38,252 bases of DNA from an uncultured Treponema sp. (GTDB lineage: Bacteria; Spirochaetota; Spirochaetia; Treponematales; Treponemataceae). Location: NCBI GenBank assembly GCA_905372235.1, contig CAJPOF010000016.1, positions 1 through 38,252 of the forward strand. The letters run 5' to 3'. How positions within the stretch are numbered: position 1 is the first letter of the stretch; each line of letters starts with the position of its first letter. Shown one piece after another: positions 15,540-24,105 of the stretch. The notes under the pieces were generated by a model. The model saw only the letters and a program-made list of their open reading frames with translations. It was not told the DNA's origin and made no database searches. The translations under genes were made by a program, and so were the position numbers.

Positions 15540-15680
15540 GTTTTAAATCGAAATGTTTTGCGTGCGGATATTTTTTTAAGTTTCGTTTACATTTGCAAGA
15601 TTTTTAGGCGTTTTTTTATCTGTCCATTCGTTTAAAATATTGCGAAGTGTAAAACGCCGTGGGTTTCCGAAAAAACGTTT

Positions 15681-16775
15681 TTAGCGGACTGTTATCTTCC
15701 AGCATCTATGGCATTTTTTTCTTTCAAAATCTTTTGGAATCGATTTTTGTGTTATGTCTAAAAAATCCACATTTTCGGGAAGGGCTTCCGGCGCAAATGA
15801 AAGCCGGTTGCTGTTCGTGCTGAAAAAAAGTGTTCCTTTTGGTTTTAAAAGTTTCACGCAGTTTTCGACAAGTTTTTTCCAGTCTCGGTTTATGTCGAGG
15901 TCGTCGTGCGCAGATTTTGAATTGCTGAAAGTAGGCGGGTCAAGTATTATGATGTCGAATTTTGAGTTTTCGTCGTTGCCTATGGCTTTGAGTTTTGTTG
16001 AAAGCCAAGTTACAGCGTCAGATTTTGTGAAAATATATTTTTTTTCGTCCGAAAAGCCGTTCAGCGTCATGTTTTCTTTTGCCCACGAAAGATACGTGTT
16101 CGATAGATCAATGGATTCTACGTATGAGGCGCCGCCTTCCGCAGCGTAGACGGAAAAACTTCCCGTGTAGCAAAAAAGATTCAACACACGTTTTTGGCTT
16201 GCCTCTTCCTTTACTAAAAGCCGCATCGGTCTGTGGTCCAAAAAAAGCCCGGTGTCTATGTACGAAGAAAGGTCAACCGAAAATATTTCCCCCTGTTCGT
16301 AGACAAGGCCTTTTACCTCGCGTTCGCCAACGTTTTTTTCGTACTGGGAAAGACCTTTTTGGCTTTTGCGCATTTTTTTTATGATTCGCTTTTCAGGCAC
16401 GTTCAAAACTCGCGAGGCGGATTCCGCCATTAGAGAAAGCCAGTTTTCTTCTTCAACGGTGTCTTTTTCGTATGGCCGTTCGTAAAGGTAAATGACAGCC
16501 CAAAGCCGGTTTTCAAGTTCTTTTTGAACTTTCGGGTCGTTTTCGGAAATCTTTTTGTTCACGTTATCGAAAAAATCTTTTGCTTGGGATTTTTCTTTTA
16601 TGCTCTCCGGAAGAAATTCGTATACATCAAGTGAAAGGGGGATTTCGGGAATGTCCCTGTCGTAGATTCTGTAGGAAGTGATTCCGTTTCGCCTCGCCCA
16701 TTTTCGTATTTCCCTGTATTTTTTTTTCAGACGATTGGAAAAAAGTTCCGCCTGATAAGAGTTTTTGTTTTCCAT
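15681..16775 (-). CDS. rlmK: 23S rRNA (guanine-N7)-methyltransferase RlmK-like
   Basis: The 364-residue protein matches the C-terminal (RlmK) half of E. coli RlmL. It begins LFSNRLKKKYREIRKWARR, has FLDHRPMR, the SAM-binding NLFCYTGSFSVYAAEGGA and the motif IV segment LDPPTFSNS, and ends HRCWKIT. RlmK methylates N7 of a guanine in 23S rRNA (G2069 in E. coli). The RlmL half (THUMP plus N2-methyltransferase) is absent, so this is the stand-alone form. I take ATG at 16775, with AAAGGA on the minus strand upstream; a longer reading from 16880 adds 35 residues that do not look conserved. It lies 37 bp behind the hypothetical gene upstream, probably in one operon. Confidence 0.9.
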   Translation of the reverse strand: MENKNSYQAELFSNRLKKKYREIRKWARRNGITSYRIYDRDIPEIPLSLDVYEFLPESIKEKSQAKDFFDNVNKKISENDPKVQKELENRLWAVIYLYERPYEKDTVEEENWLSLMAESASRVLNVPEKRIIKKMRKSQKGLSQYEKNVGEREVKGLVYEQGEIFSVDLSSYIDTGLFLDHRPMRLLVKEEASQKRVLNLFCYTGSFSVYAAEGGASYVESIDLSNTYLSWAKENMTLNGFSDEKKYIFTKSDAVTWLSTKLKAIGNDENSKFDIIILDPPTFSNSKSAHDDLDINRDWKKLVENCVKLLKPKGTLFFSTNSNRLSFAPEALPENVDFLDITQKSIPKDFERKKCHRCWKITVR

Positions 16776-16812
16776 TTTTCGTCCTTTCGCCCGATGATTT
16801 TTAAGATTCAGG

Positions 16813-17163
16813 TCAATAAAAAAGATTGAGGAGTTTTTCAAGTTTCCTGTAGTTTCTTTCGTCTTCTTTTTGCCGTTCAAAGCTCTTATGGCTTATCGTG
16901 AATTCCCCTTCGTAAAGGGCAAGACATTGGTACACAAAGTCGATGTCGTTTTCGTCGAGCAAAGAAAGGTCATCTATGCAATGCACGGTCTCACGTATTT
17001 TTTCAAGATGCTGGTGAGCTTTCAGGCAGTCGTCCCTGATTTTTTGATCCTCAATATCTTTTGGACGGGAAAAATATTCGTAATTTTCCTTTATGTTTTG
17101 GGATATTGTTTTTAATGTTTCTGAAAGATACGAATCAAGTTCTTTTTTTCGGATAAATGACAT
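16813..17163 (-). CDS. Hypothetical helical protein
   Basis: This is about 116 residues from ATG 17163; a TTG at 17199 would add 12. The product is highly charged and predicted almost entirely helical, with a heptad-like pattern and no membrane segment. I see no known motif. No good ribosome-binding site precedes either start. It lies just upstream of rlmK on the same strand, which favours a real co-transcribed gene. Family and function are unknown. Confidence 0.6.
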   Translation of the reverse strand: MSFIRKKELDSYLSETLKTISQNIKENYEYFSRPKDIEDQKIRDDCLKAHQHLEKIRETVHCIDDLSLLDENDIDFVYQCLALYEGEFTISHKSFERQKEDERNYRKLEKLLNLFY

Positions 17164-17306
17164 GGGTATGATGGTAATGAGTTTTCTTTTGATTTGCAAT
17201 ATTTGTTCTTCGCTTGCAAACCGGAATCAAGAAAAGAGATGTGTTCTTAGTCATGCATATTTTTGAAATCGTCAAAAACCAAATATTATGGAATTGAATT
17301 ATTTAT

Positions 17307-17379
17307 TCGGGATGACAGGATTTGAACCTGCGACATCCTGGTCCCAAACCAGACGCGCTACCAGCTGCGCTACATCCCG
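17307..17379 (-). tRNA. tRNA-Pro (anticodon UGG)
   Basis: Read on the minus strand, the acceptor stem CGGGATG (from 17379) pairs with CATCCCG (ending 17308), and A17307 is the discriminator base. The D-arm has GCGCAGCTGGTAGCGC, the anticodon loop is TTTGGGA with anticodon TGG, and the T-arm contains GGTTCAAATCC. All stems close over 73 nt. CCA is not encoded. UGG reads proline codons. Confidence 0.97.
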
Positions 17380-17392
17380 TAACGTGTTCGTA

Positions 17393-17421
17393 AATATATC
17401 AGAATAAATATTTTGCGTCAA
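17393..17421 (-). promoter_or_regulatory. Promoter of tRNA-Pro
   Basis: On the minus strand TTGACG (17421-17416) and TATATT (17398-17393) are 17 bp apart. The predicted start (about 17386) is a few bases before the mature tRNA 5' end. Confidence 0.7.
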
Positions 17422-17550
17422 TGTGTTACGCACGATTTGCAAGAGGTTCGGCATTAGAATCTGCATCCACAAAAAATAACCATTACCGTAAAAATCGGCT
17501 GCACTCCCGGTAGTTGCTCTACCGGATTTGTACGGAAATCAATTTTTAAG

Positions 17551-17663
17551 GAACGGCGAAAGTGTTTTTAACTGCACAATTTTTTGAAGAACGACGAAAG
17601 TGTTTTTAGCTGCACAATTTTTCATGCGGAACGAGATTTTGCGGATTTTTTTTACAGATTTTT
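17551..17663. repeat. Degenerate direct repeats, first cluster
   Basis: A 35-bp sequence starting GAACGGCGAAAGTG (17551-17585) is repeated 38 bp on (17589-17623) with two or three changes. The second copy continues through TGCGG...GCGGATTTTTTTTACAG to 17663. A diverged copy of this longer unit lies at 18482-18557, on the other side of the methyltransferase gene. From 17422 to 17909 I see no gene. A hairpin CCGGTAG / CTACCGG sits at 17507-17525. Confidence 0.85.
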
Positions 17664-17909
17664 CTGCGGTAAAAATATGTTCGCAAAATAATAATGTTTT
17701 TGTGAAAAACGCACTCGTAAGACAGCGGTGTTTTCTTGCAAACTCGAAAGCGTTTTTTTTCTTGCCGAGCGTTTTTCTTTCGGAAAATAAAATTTCCGTC
17801 TTTATATGCATTTTTTGGACGTGGAAAATGTTTTAAATCTGCTAAAAATTGCAGAAATATAGAACGCATCTTCTTTTCATGCTTCTTCGTGCATGGATAA
17901 TAAATTCTC

Positions 17910-17938
17910 TTGACTTTGTGCGTCGTTTCCAAAATAAT
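17910..17938 (+). promoter_or_regulatory. Promoter of the membrane methyltransferase gene
   Basis: TTGACT (17910-17915) and AATAAT (17933-17938) are 17 bp apart. The predicted start (about 17945) coincides with the AAGGAG ribosome-binding site, so the leader would be only about 12 nt. Confidence 0.6.
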
Positions 17939-17956
17939 CGAAAAAAGGAGAAACCG

Positions 17957-18460
17957 ATGAGAAAAAATTCCGTTATCGAAAAAGAACATTTACCTGTGTT
18001 CGGGGTTGGACCTTTGTGCGTCGCGCCTCTAATCGTTCTTACGGCGGCGAGCATTATTCTTTTTAGGTTTGGAATCATTCCTTGTCCTGGATTAAGATTT
18101 TCCGTTCCGCTTCGAATCGCAGGGATTCTTGCGATTTTTCTGGGGCTTTGTATGTGGGTTCTTGCCGTGATTTTTTCACGTATCACATCCAAAATTAAGG
18201 AGGACACTCTCGTTACGGACGGGATTTATGCGTACGTGCGAAATCCTATTTATTCGGCATTTTTGTTTGTCTGCTCCGGTTCTATTTTTATGTGCGGAAA
18301 TCTTTATCTGCTTTTTCTTCCGCCTTTGTTTTGGCTTTACCTTACATTTTTTATGAAATTCACGGAAGAAAAATGGCTTTCGGCGCGATTCGGGAAGGCG
18401 TTTGAGGATTATTGCAGGAATGTAAACCGCTTTATTCCGTGGTTTAAAAGGAAAAATTAG
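17957..18460 (+). CDS. Isoprenylcysteine/phospholipid methyltransferase-family membrane protein
   Basis: The 167-residue protein has four to five hydrophobic segments and the ICMT/PEMT signature in its C-terminal half: GIYAYVRNPIYSA, then EEKWLSARFGKAFEDYC and RFIPWF. Members use S-adenosylmethionine at the membrane to methylate prenylcysteine carboxyls or phospholipid head groups. Bacterial substrates are mostly unknown, so I give no specific reaction. ATG 17957 has AAGGAG 6 nt upstream, and a longer in-frame reading from 17849 lacks support. The gene stands alone, with its own promoter, between related repeats (17551-17663 and 18482-18557). Confidence 0.88.
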   Translation: MRKNSVIEKEHLPVFGVGPLCVAPLIVLTAASIILFRFGIIPCPGLRFSVPLRIAGILAIFLGLCMWVLAVIFSRITSKIKEDTLVTDGIYAYVRNPIYSAFLFVCSGSIFMCGNLYLLFLPPLFWLYLTFFMKFTEEKWLSARFGKAFEDYCRNVNRFIPWFKRKN

Positions 18461-18481
18461 GAGTTTTACGCATTTTTAAAG

Positions 18482-18557
18482 GAACGGAAAAAGCATTTTT
18501 TAGTCGTGCGAGTTTTCTTGCGGCTTGAGATTCGGCGGATTTTTTTTACAGCTTTTT
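18482..18557. repeat. Degenerate direct repeat, second cluster
   Basis: This stretch aligns with 17589-17663 by eye. The shared blocks are GAACG, AAAG, TTTTTAG, TTTTC, TGCGG, GAGATT, GCGGATTTTTTTTACAG and TTTT, about three quarters of positions. It begins 22 bp after the methyltransferase stop. I see no gene in 18461-18711. Confidence 0.75.
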
Positions 18558-18674
18558 TATAAAATAAAAATGCTTTTATTCTGCAAAGACCGATAACGCA
18601 GATGTCCTGCGTTTTTGTTTTCCCTTTTTAACACGAAAAAATCATCATTATTTTTAATCGGCGTTTTCTTTATA

Positions 18675-18703
18675 TTGTAAAAACCGCTTGAATTCACTAT
18701 CAT
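18675..18703 (+). promoter_or_regulatory. Promoter of valS, placed for a near-leaderless transcript
   Basis: TTGTAA (18675-18680) and TATCAT (18698-18703) are 17 bp apart. The predicted start is about 18710, and ATG is at 18712. No Shine-Dalgarno lies before that ATG. Confidence 0.45.
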
Positions 18704-18711
18704 TTTTCCCT

Positions 18712-21480
18712 ATGAATGCGATTGAATTGGAAAAGGCTTATAACCCAAAGGATTTTGAGGATAGGATTTATGGCGAGTGGGAAAAGAAAGGCTATTTCAA
18801 GCCCGGAAGCGACATTTCCTCTCCGGTGCATGACGAATACGTAAAAAAATGCGAGTGCGGTTCTTCCTGCGGAAAAAAAGGCACTTATTCCGTGGTAATT
18901 CCTCCTCCGAATGTAACCGGAGTTCTTCACATGGGGCACGGACTCAACAACACCCTTCAGGATATAGTAGTCCGCTATCACAGAATGAACGGCGACAACA
19001 CACTTTGGCTTACAGGAACAGACCATGCGGGAATAGCAACGCAGAATGTGGTCGAACGCCAGTTGAAAAAAGAAGGAAAAAGCCGCAACGACATAGGACG
19101 AGAGTCATTCCTTGAGCGGACATGGGCTGTAAAGAATGACCATCACACTACAATCGTAAAGCAGCAGAAGAAACTTGGAAATTCCACGGATTGGGATAGA
19201 GAACGCTTCACCATGGATGAAGGGCTTTCCAGTGCGGTCCGGGACGTTTTTGTCACTCTCTATGAGCGAAATCTTATCTACAAAGGACGTTATCTTGTAA
19301 ACTGGTGTCCACGATGCGGAACTGCGCTTGCCGATGACGAGGTAGAACATACCGATACCCAAGGAGCGATGTATCATATCTGGTATGAGTTTGCCGACGG
19401 TCCTTCTCCGGACGGTTCTACGAAAATTGAGATTGCGACAACACGGCCGGAAACCCTGCTAGGAGATACGGCGGTGGCTGTAAATCCGAACGACGAACGT
19501 TATAAAGACATTGTTGGAAAGTCTCTAAAACTTCCGTTGACAGATAGAACTATCCCGATAATTGCCGACACTTATGTTGACAAGGAATTCGGAACCGGAA
19601 TGGTGAAAATCACGCCTGCCCACGATCCGAACGACTGGCAGGTCGCACAAAGAAACGGACTTGAAGCAATAAACATTTTGAATCCGGACGGAACGCTTAA
19701 TGAAAACTGCCCTGAAAAATATCGAGGTTTAAGTTGCGCAAAAGCAAGGGCGTTGATAGTTCAGGACTTGATTGACTTGGGACTTTTCAAGAACGAAGAA
19801 AAAATAACCCATTCCGTTGGACATTGCTACAGATGCGACACCATAGTAGAGCCTTATCTTTCATATCAGTGGTTCGTGAAAATGCAGCCTTTGGCTGAAA
19901 AAGCGCTCAAAGCATGGAAGGACGGCGATGTCCGCTTTTTCCCCAAAAAATGGGAGAACACGTACGAGCATTGGCTTTCAAACATTCGAGACTGGTGCAT
20001 ATCTCGCCAGCTTTGGTGGGGACACAGGATTCCTGCATGGTATTGTGATTCCTGCGGAGAGACAATCGTAAGCCGGAACGAACCTGAAGTCTGTCCAAAG
20101 TGCGGCGCACAAAAAGAAAAACTTTCTCAAGATCCGGATGTTCTTGACACTTGGTTTTCTTCCTGGCTTTGGCCTTTTTCCACTTTCGGTTGGCCTGAAA
20201 TTACTGACGATTACAAGAACTTTTTCCCGACATCGGCTCTAGTAACCGCCTACGATATTATATTTTTCTGGGTAAGCCGCATGATAATGGCATCTCTTGA
20301 GTTCACCGGAAAAGTTCCGTTCAGAGACATATACATACACGGTCTTGTGCGTGATAAGCAGGGACGCAAGATGTCAAAGTCCCTTGGAAACGGTATCGAT
20401 CCTCTTGAGATAATCGATATTTACGGTTCCGACGCTCTGAAATTCACGCTTTCGTTCATGTGCGCCCAAGGACAGGACATTCTTATTGACAAGGACAGTT
20501 TCAAACTCGGCTCAAGGTTCTGCAACAAGGTGTGGAACGCAAGCCGATATATTTTGGGAAATCTTGAGGGAAGGACGCTTGTTCCGGTTTCCGACAATGA
20601 CCTTACCGAACTTGACAGATGGATTTACGGACGGCTTAACGCTGCGGTAAAGGCGAACAGGGAGGCTTTGGAAAACTACAGGTACAACGATGCGGCTTCA
20701 AGTTTGATGGAATATTTTTGGAACGAATTCTGCGACTGGTATGTGGAAGCGACAAAGTTGAGTTTTTGGCACGGGGACGAATCCGAAAAAGACAGAGCCG
20801 TTTCCGTTCTTCTTAATGTGCTTGAAGAGTCGCTTAGGCTTCTGCATCCGTTCATTCCTTTTGTGACGGAAGAAATCTATGGAAAACTTCCGCTTTCGGA
20901 GATTGTTGCGAACAGAATAAAGGCGGGCGAATGTCATATTGTTTCCGGCTCAAAATATTCTTCCATGCTCATAAACGCTCCTTTCCCTGAAATAGTTTCC
21001 GTGCGTGACGATGAAAACGTTTCCTTGCGCTTCGATACTTTGAAGGACTTGATAGGAAAGGTTCGTGCCTTGAGAACCGAATGCGGCATAGATCCTGCGA
21101 ACAAGATAAACATTGCAATCCTTGTTACCAAAGGAAGTCAGGCTGAGGTTTGCCGTGAAAAGGTTGACATGATAAAACTTCTTGCGGGCTGCGCCGATGT
21201 CGGATTTGTGGAATCCAAGCCCGAAAGTTCTGTAGGAACAGTCGGAAAGGGATTCGAGGCTTTTATCATCGTTGACGATTCTATAAATAAGGAGCAGCTT
21301 CTTTTGCGTTTCAGGAAAGAGATTGAGAGCGAAACCGGATGGATAAAGAAGTCGGAGGCAAAACTGAACGGAAATTTCTCAAAACATGCTCCGCCTGAAC
21401 TTGTCGCCCTTGAAAGGGAAAAAATGGAAGAAAGCAGAAGGAAGATACAGAAACTTGAGTCCTATATAGAAAGCCTCTGA
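18712..21480 (+). CDS. valS: Valyl-tRNA synthetase
   Basis: This 922-residue class I synthetase charges tRNA-Val and edits Thr-tRNA. It has PPPNVTGVLHMGHGLN with HMGH at 73-76, the editing-domain segment ATTRPETLLGDTAVAVNP, KMSKS at 553-557, the anticodon-binding domain, and a C-terminal coiled coil of about 65 residues ending in KLESYIESL. Cysteine pairs that could hold zinc occur at WCPRCG, HCYRCD and YCDSCG...CPKCG. An unusual CECGSSC insert (Cys47, Cys49, Cys53) sits just before the HMGH strand. I take ATG 18712 although it lacks a ribosome-binding site; TTG 18688 is the other option but would fall between the promoter elements. Confidence 0.96.
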   Translation: MNAIELEKAYNPKDFEDRIYGEWEKKGYFKPGSDISSPVHDEYVKKCECGSSCGKKGTYSVVIPPPNVTGVLHMGHGLNNTLQDIVVRYHRMNGDNTLWLTGTDHAGIATQNVVERQLKKEGKSRNDIGRESFLERTWAVKNDHHTTIVKQQKKLGNSTDWDRERFTMDEGLSSAVRDVFVTLYERNLIYKGRYLVNWCPRCGTALADDEVEHTDTQGAMYHIWYEFADGPSPDGSTKIEIATTRPETLLGDTAVAVNPNDERYKDIVGKSLKLPLTDRTIPIIADTYVDKEFGTGMVKITPAHDPNDWQVAQRNGLEAINILNPDGTLNENCPEKYRGLSCAKARALIVQDLIDLGLFKNEEKITHSVGHCYRCDTIVEPYLSYQWFVKMQPLAEKALKAWKDGDVRFFPKKWENTYEHWLSNIRDWCISRQLWWGHRIPAWYCDSCGETIVSRNEPEVCPKCGAQKEKLSQDPDVLDTWFSSWLWPFSTFGWPEITDDYKNFFPTSALVTAYDIIFFWVSRMIMASLEFTGKVPFRDIYIHGLVRDKQGRKMSKSLGNGIDPLEIIDIYGSDALKFTLSFMCAQGQDILIDKDSFKLGSRFCNKVWNASRYILGNLEGRTLVPVSDNDLTELDRWIYGRLNAAVKANREALENYRYNDAASSLMEYFWNEFCDWYVEATKLSFWHGDESEKDRAVSVLLNVLEESLRLLHPFIPFVTEEIYGKLPLSEIVANRIKAGECHIVSGSKYSSMLINAPFPEIVSVRDDENVSLRFDTLKDLIGKVRALRTECGIDPANKINIAILVTKGSQAEVCREKVDMIKLLAGCADVGFVESKPESSVGTVGKGFEAFIIVDDSINKEQLLLRFRKEIESETGWIKKSEAKLNGNFSKHAPPELVALEREKMEESRRKIQKLESYIESL

Positions 21481-21520
21481 TTCTGTGCTGAAAATTATAT
21501 GATATGACAGGAGATGCATG

Positions 21521-22165
21521 ATGGGAAAAAGAAAATACAATATGAAAATCGACAGATCCAAGAACATGAACACCCAGGAAATGCAGAAACTTGCGGACAT
21601 AAGACTTGCGCCTTATATGCAGCTGGCCACTAATCTTATCGGAAAGGCGCGTCATGCAGGTGGAAATATGTTTCGCCATCAGATGGACACTCTTGCAATC
21701 CTTATAGACTACGACTACATAGATTCCGTGCTTTTAAAAGCTTCCGTGGTCCACGACACTGTTGAAGACATTCCGGGGTTCGACAGGGATCTTATAAAGA
21801 ACGCCGATTCGGAAGGCGAGGACGTTCTGAAACTTGTCCTTGAGGTTACAAAACGGGAAGGCGAGGACAAACGTCAGTTCCTTAAAAGAATCCTTGACGA
21901 AGGAAGCCAAAAGGCAAAAATTCTTAAATGCGCCGACAGAATAAGCAACATGATTTCCCTTGGATATGTGACCGACCCCGGTTTTATCGAACGCTACTGC
22001 AACGAGACCGAGTTTTTTCTTTTTCCGATGGCGCTTGAAATCGATTTCAACATGTATCAGGAACTTATCGGTCTTGTGATGACAAGACGGCGTTACCTTG
22101 AGGAAGGCGGATATTTCTGCAGATTGAAGAAAGATTCCACGCCGACTAAAAAGGAGAACGAATGA
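21521..22165 (+). CDS. HD-domain hydrolase, RelA/SpoT hydrolase-like
   Basis: The 214-residue protein carries the metal-binding pattern of the Rel/SpoT hydrolase and MESH1 group: a histidine in MFRHQMDTLAIL, the HD pair in VVHDTVEDI and a later aspartate in KCADRISNM. It lacks the synthetase, TGS and ACT domains of long Rel proteins. A small alarmone (ppGpp) hydrolase is the best guess; another nucleotide phosphohydrolase is possible. AGGAG (21509-21513) favours ATG 21521 (7 nt) over ATG 21518 (4 nt). Its stop overlaps the nadE start by ATGA. Confidence 0.82.
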   Translation: MGKRKYNMKIDRSKNMNTQEMQKLADIRLAPYMQLATNLIGKARHAGGNMFRHQMDTLAILIDYDYIDSVLLKASVVHDTVEDIPGFDRDLIKNADSEGEDVLKLVLEVTKREGEDKRQFLKRILDEGSQKAKILKCADRISNMISLGYVTDPGFIERYCNETEFFLFPMALEIDFNMYQELIGLVMTRRRYLEEGGYFCRLKKDSTPTKKENE

Positions 22166-24105
22166 GTTTCGGTTTTGTGAGGGCATGCTGCGTGTCGCTT
22201 TCTTTGAAAGTCGCCGACTGCGCTTTTAATGCGGAAAAAATAATCGAAAAAGTCCGCATTGCCTCAAAAAAAGGCGCTTCAATAATCGTGTTCCCCGAAC
22301 TTTCCATAACCGGCTGCACCTGCGCCGATCTTTTTTTACAGAAAAAACTTCAGGACGAAGCAATCCAATCTCTTGAACTGATTGCGTCCAAGACACGGAC
22401 TTTCGATTCTTTGGTTTTGGTTGGACTTCCAGTTTGTGTGGAAAATCTTCTTTACGATTGCGCAGCCGTAATACACAAGGGAAAAGTTTTGGCTCTGATT
22501 CCAAAGACTTTTTTCAGCACGCACGACGGATTGTTCCAGTCTCGATATTTTTCTTCCGCCGACGCATCCTCTTTAAAGACGGTGAAAGTTTCCGGAAAAA
22601 TCGGTTCTGTCCCTTTCGGAAAAGATATTCTTATCCGTGTAAGTTCGACGGATTCTTTTGTGCTTTCCGTTGAACTCGGCGAAGACCTTGCCTCTCCTTT
22701 TTCGCCTTCGATAAAAGCCTCGCTTGCCGGGGCGAACGTAATCGCAAACCTTGCCGCGTCGGAAGAAACCGCAGGAAAAAGCGAACGCAGAAAAGAACTC
22801 GTTAAGGTTCACAGTTTGCGCACCGTTTCCGCATATCTTTATTCGAACGCCGGAAGCGGAGAGTCTTCCCAGGATTCGGTATTTTCGTCTCACAGCATGA
22901 TTTTTGAAAGCGGGACGGAATTGGCGGAAATCGCTCCGTTCTCAAAAAACGATATGATATATGCTGACGTTGATGTCGAACGCATAATGCAGGAACGAAG
23001 AAGAAATCAGGCGTTTTTTAACGGGGATGCCTCCGTTGACCTTTCAGGATTTAGGACGATAGAGGTTTGCATGAAGGAAACTCGCATTTCTTTTAACGCT
23101 CTTCAAAGGAAAGTTCCTTCGCTTCCGTTCATTCCGGACGAAAAGAAAAAAAGAGACGCTCGCTGTGAGGAGGTTTTTGCGATACAGGCGGAAGCCCTTG
23201 CCCGTAGAATCCGCCAGTTGAATCCTTCGTCTTTTGTTATAGGGCTTTCAGGCGGTCTTGATTCCGCCCTTAGTCTGCTTGTAACATGCAGGGCGCTTGA
23301 CCTTTGTTCTTTTCCACGCTCTCAGATAATTTGTATTTCAATGCCTTGTTTCGGCACGACCGAAAGAACTAAAAATAACGCACTCCGTCTTGCATCATCA
23401 TGCGGAGTTACGTATAAAGAAATTCCCATCGCTGAAGCCGTCCTTCAGCATTTTAGGGATATCGGGCATGATGAGAACATTCAGGATGTAACATACGAGA
23501 ACGCCCAAGCCCGTGAAAGAACCCAGGTGCTTATGGACATCGCAAACAAGAGCGGCGGAATTGTGATTGGTACGGGAGATTTGAGCGAACTTGCGCTTGG
23601 CTGGTGTACGTACAACGCAGACCACATGAGCATGTACGGAGTGAACGCATCCGTTCCCAAAACGCTCATTCGTGAAATCGTGCGCTGGCTTTCTGAAAAT
23701 GCTGAAAATCCGGAACTTTCTTCCGTGCTTGAAGATATTCTTTCCACTCCGGTAAGCCCTGAACTGATTCCGCCAAAAGACGGAAAAATCTTTCAGCAGA
23801 CCGAAAGCATCGTTGGCCCTTACGAACTCCACGATTTTTATCTTTACCATGTTGTCCGGTTTGGTTTTTCGCCCGAAAAGATACTTTTCCTTTCGGACGC
23901 TTCAGACCTTCCGTACAGCCATGCGGAAAAACTAAAATGGCTGAAAGTTTTTTACAAAAGATTTTTTTCGCAGCAGTTCAAGAGAAACTGTATGCCCGAT
24001 GGAGCGAAAGTCGGCTCAATCTCTCTTTCTGCAAGGGGCGACTGGAAAATGCCAAGCGACGCATCCGCAGCCCTTTGGCTTTCTGAACTTGAAAGGCTTT
24101 CCTGA
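22162..24105 (+). CDS. nadE: NAD+ synthetase, glutamine-type, with glutaminase cysteine replaced
   Basis: The 647-residue protein has the two-domain plan of glutamine-dependent NAD+ synthetase, the last step of NAD synthesis. The N-terminal carbon-nitrogen hydrolase (1-280) keeps Glu46 (VFPELS) and Lys115 (IPKTFF). The C-terminal synthetase has SGGLDSA, GTGDLSELALGW, MYGVNASVPKTLI and SARGDWKMPSDA. The catalytic cysteine, which lies in VEICED in the family, is Gly173 here (VELGED). The synthetase should work, but the glutaminase probably cannot release ammonia from glutamine. It overlaps the HD gene by 4 nt and rlmJ by 1 nt. Confidence 0.93.
   Translation: MSFGFVRACCVSLSLKVADCAFNAEKIIEKVRIASKKGASIIVFPELSITGCTCADLFLQKKLQDEAIQSLELIASKTRTFDSLVLVGLPVCVENLLYDCAAVIHKGKVLALIPKTFFSTHDGLFQSRYFSSADASSLKTVKVSGKIGSVPFGKDILIRVSSTDSFVLSVELGEDLASPFSPSIKASLAGANVIANLAASEETAGKSERRKELVKVHSLRTVSAYLYSNAGSGESSQDSVFSSHSMIFESGTELAEIAPFSKNDMIYADVDVERIMQERRRNQAFFNGDASVDLSGFRTIEVCMKETRISFNALQRKVPSLPFIPDEKKKRDARCEEVFAIQAEALARRIRQLNPSSFVIGLSGGLDSALSLLVTCRALDLCSFPRSQIICISMPCFGTTERTKNNALRLASSCGVTYKEIPIAEAVLQHFRDIGHDENIQDVTYENAQARERTQVLMDIANKSGGIVIGTGDLSELALGWCTYNADHMSMYGVNASVPKTLIREIVRWLSENAENPELSSVLEDILSTPVSPELIPPKDGKIFQQTESIVGPYELHDFYLYHVVRFGFSPEKILFLSDASDLPYSHAEKLKWLKVFYKRFFSQQFKRNCMPDGAKVGSISLSARGDWKMPSDASAALWLSELERLS

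Noticed and set aside
17507..17540. Minus-strand CCGGTAGAGCAACTACCGG resembles a tRNA D-arm.
   Set aside because: No matching acceptor stem, anticodon arm or T-arm surrounds it; it is explained as a simple hairpin.
17539..17989. Overlapping open frames of 78-127 codons in the repeat region.
   Set aside because: Composition is low-complexity Phe/Lys/Asn, there are no ribosome-binding sites, and both strands are equally open because the DNA is AT-rich and repeated.
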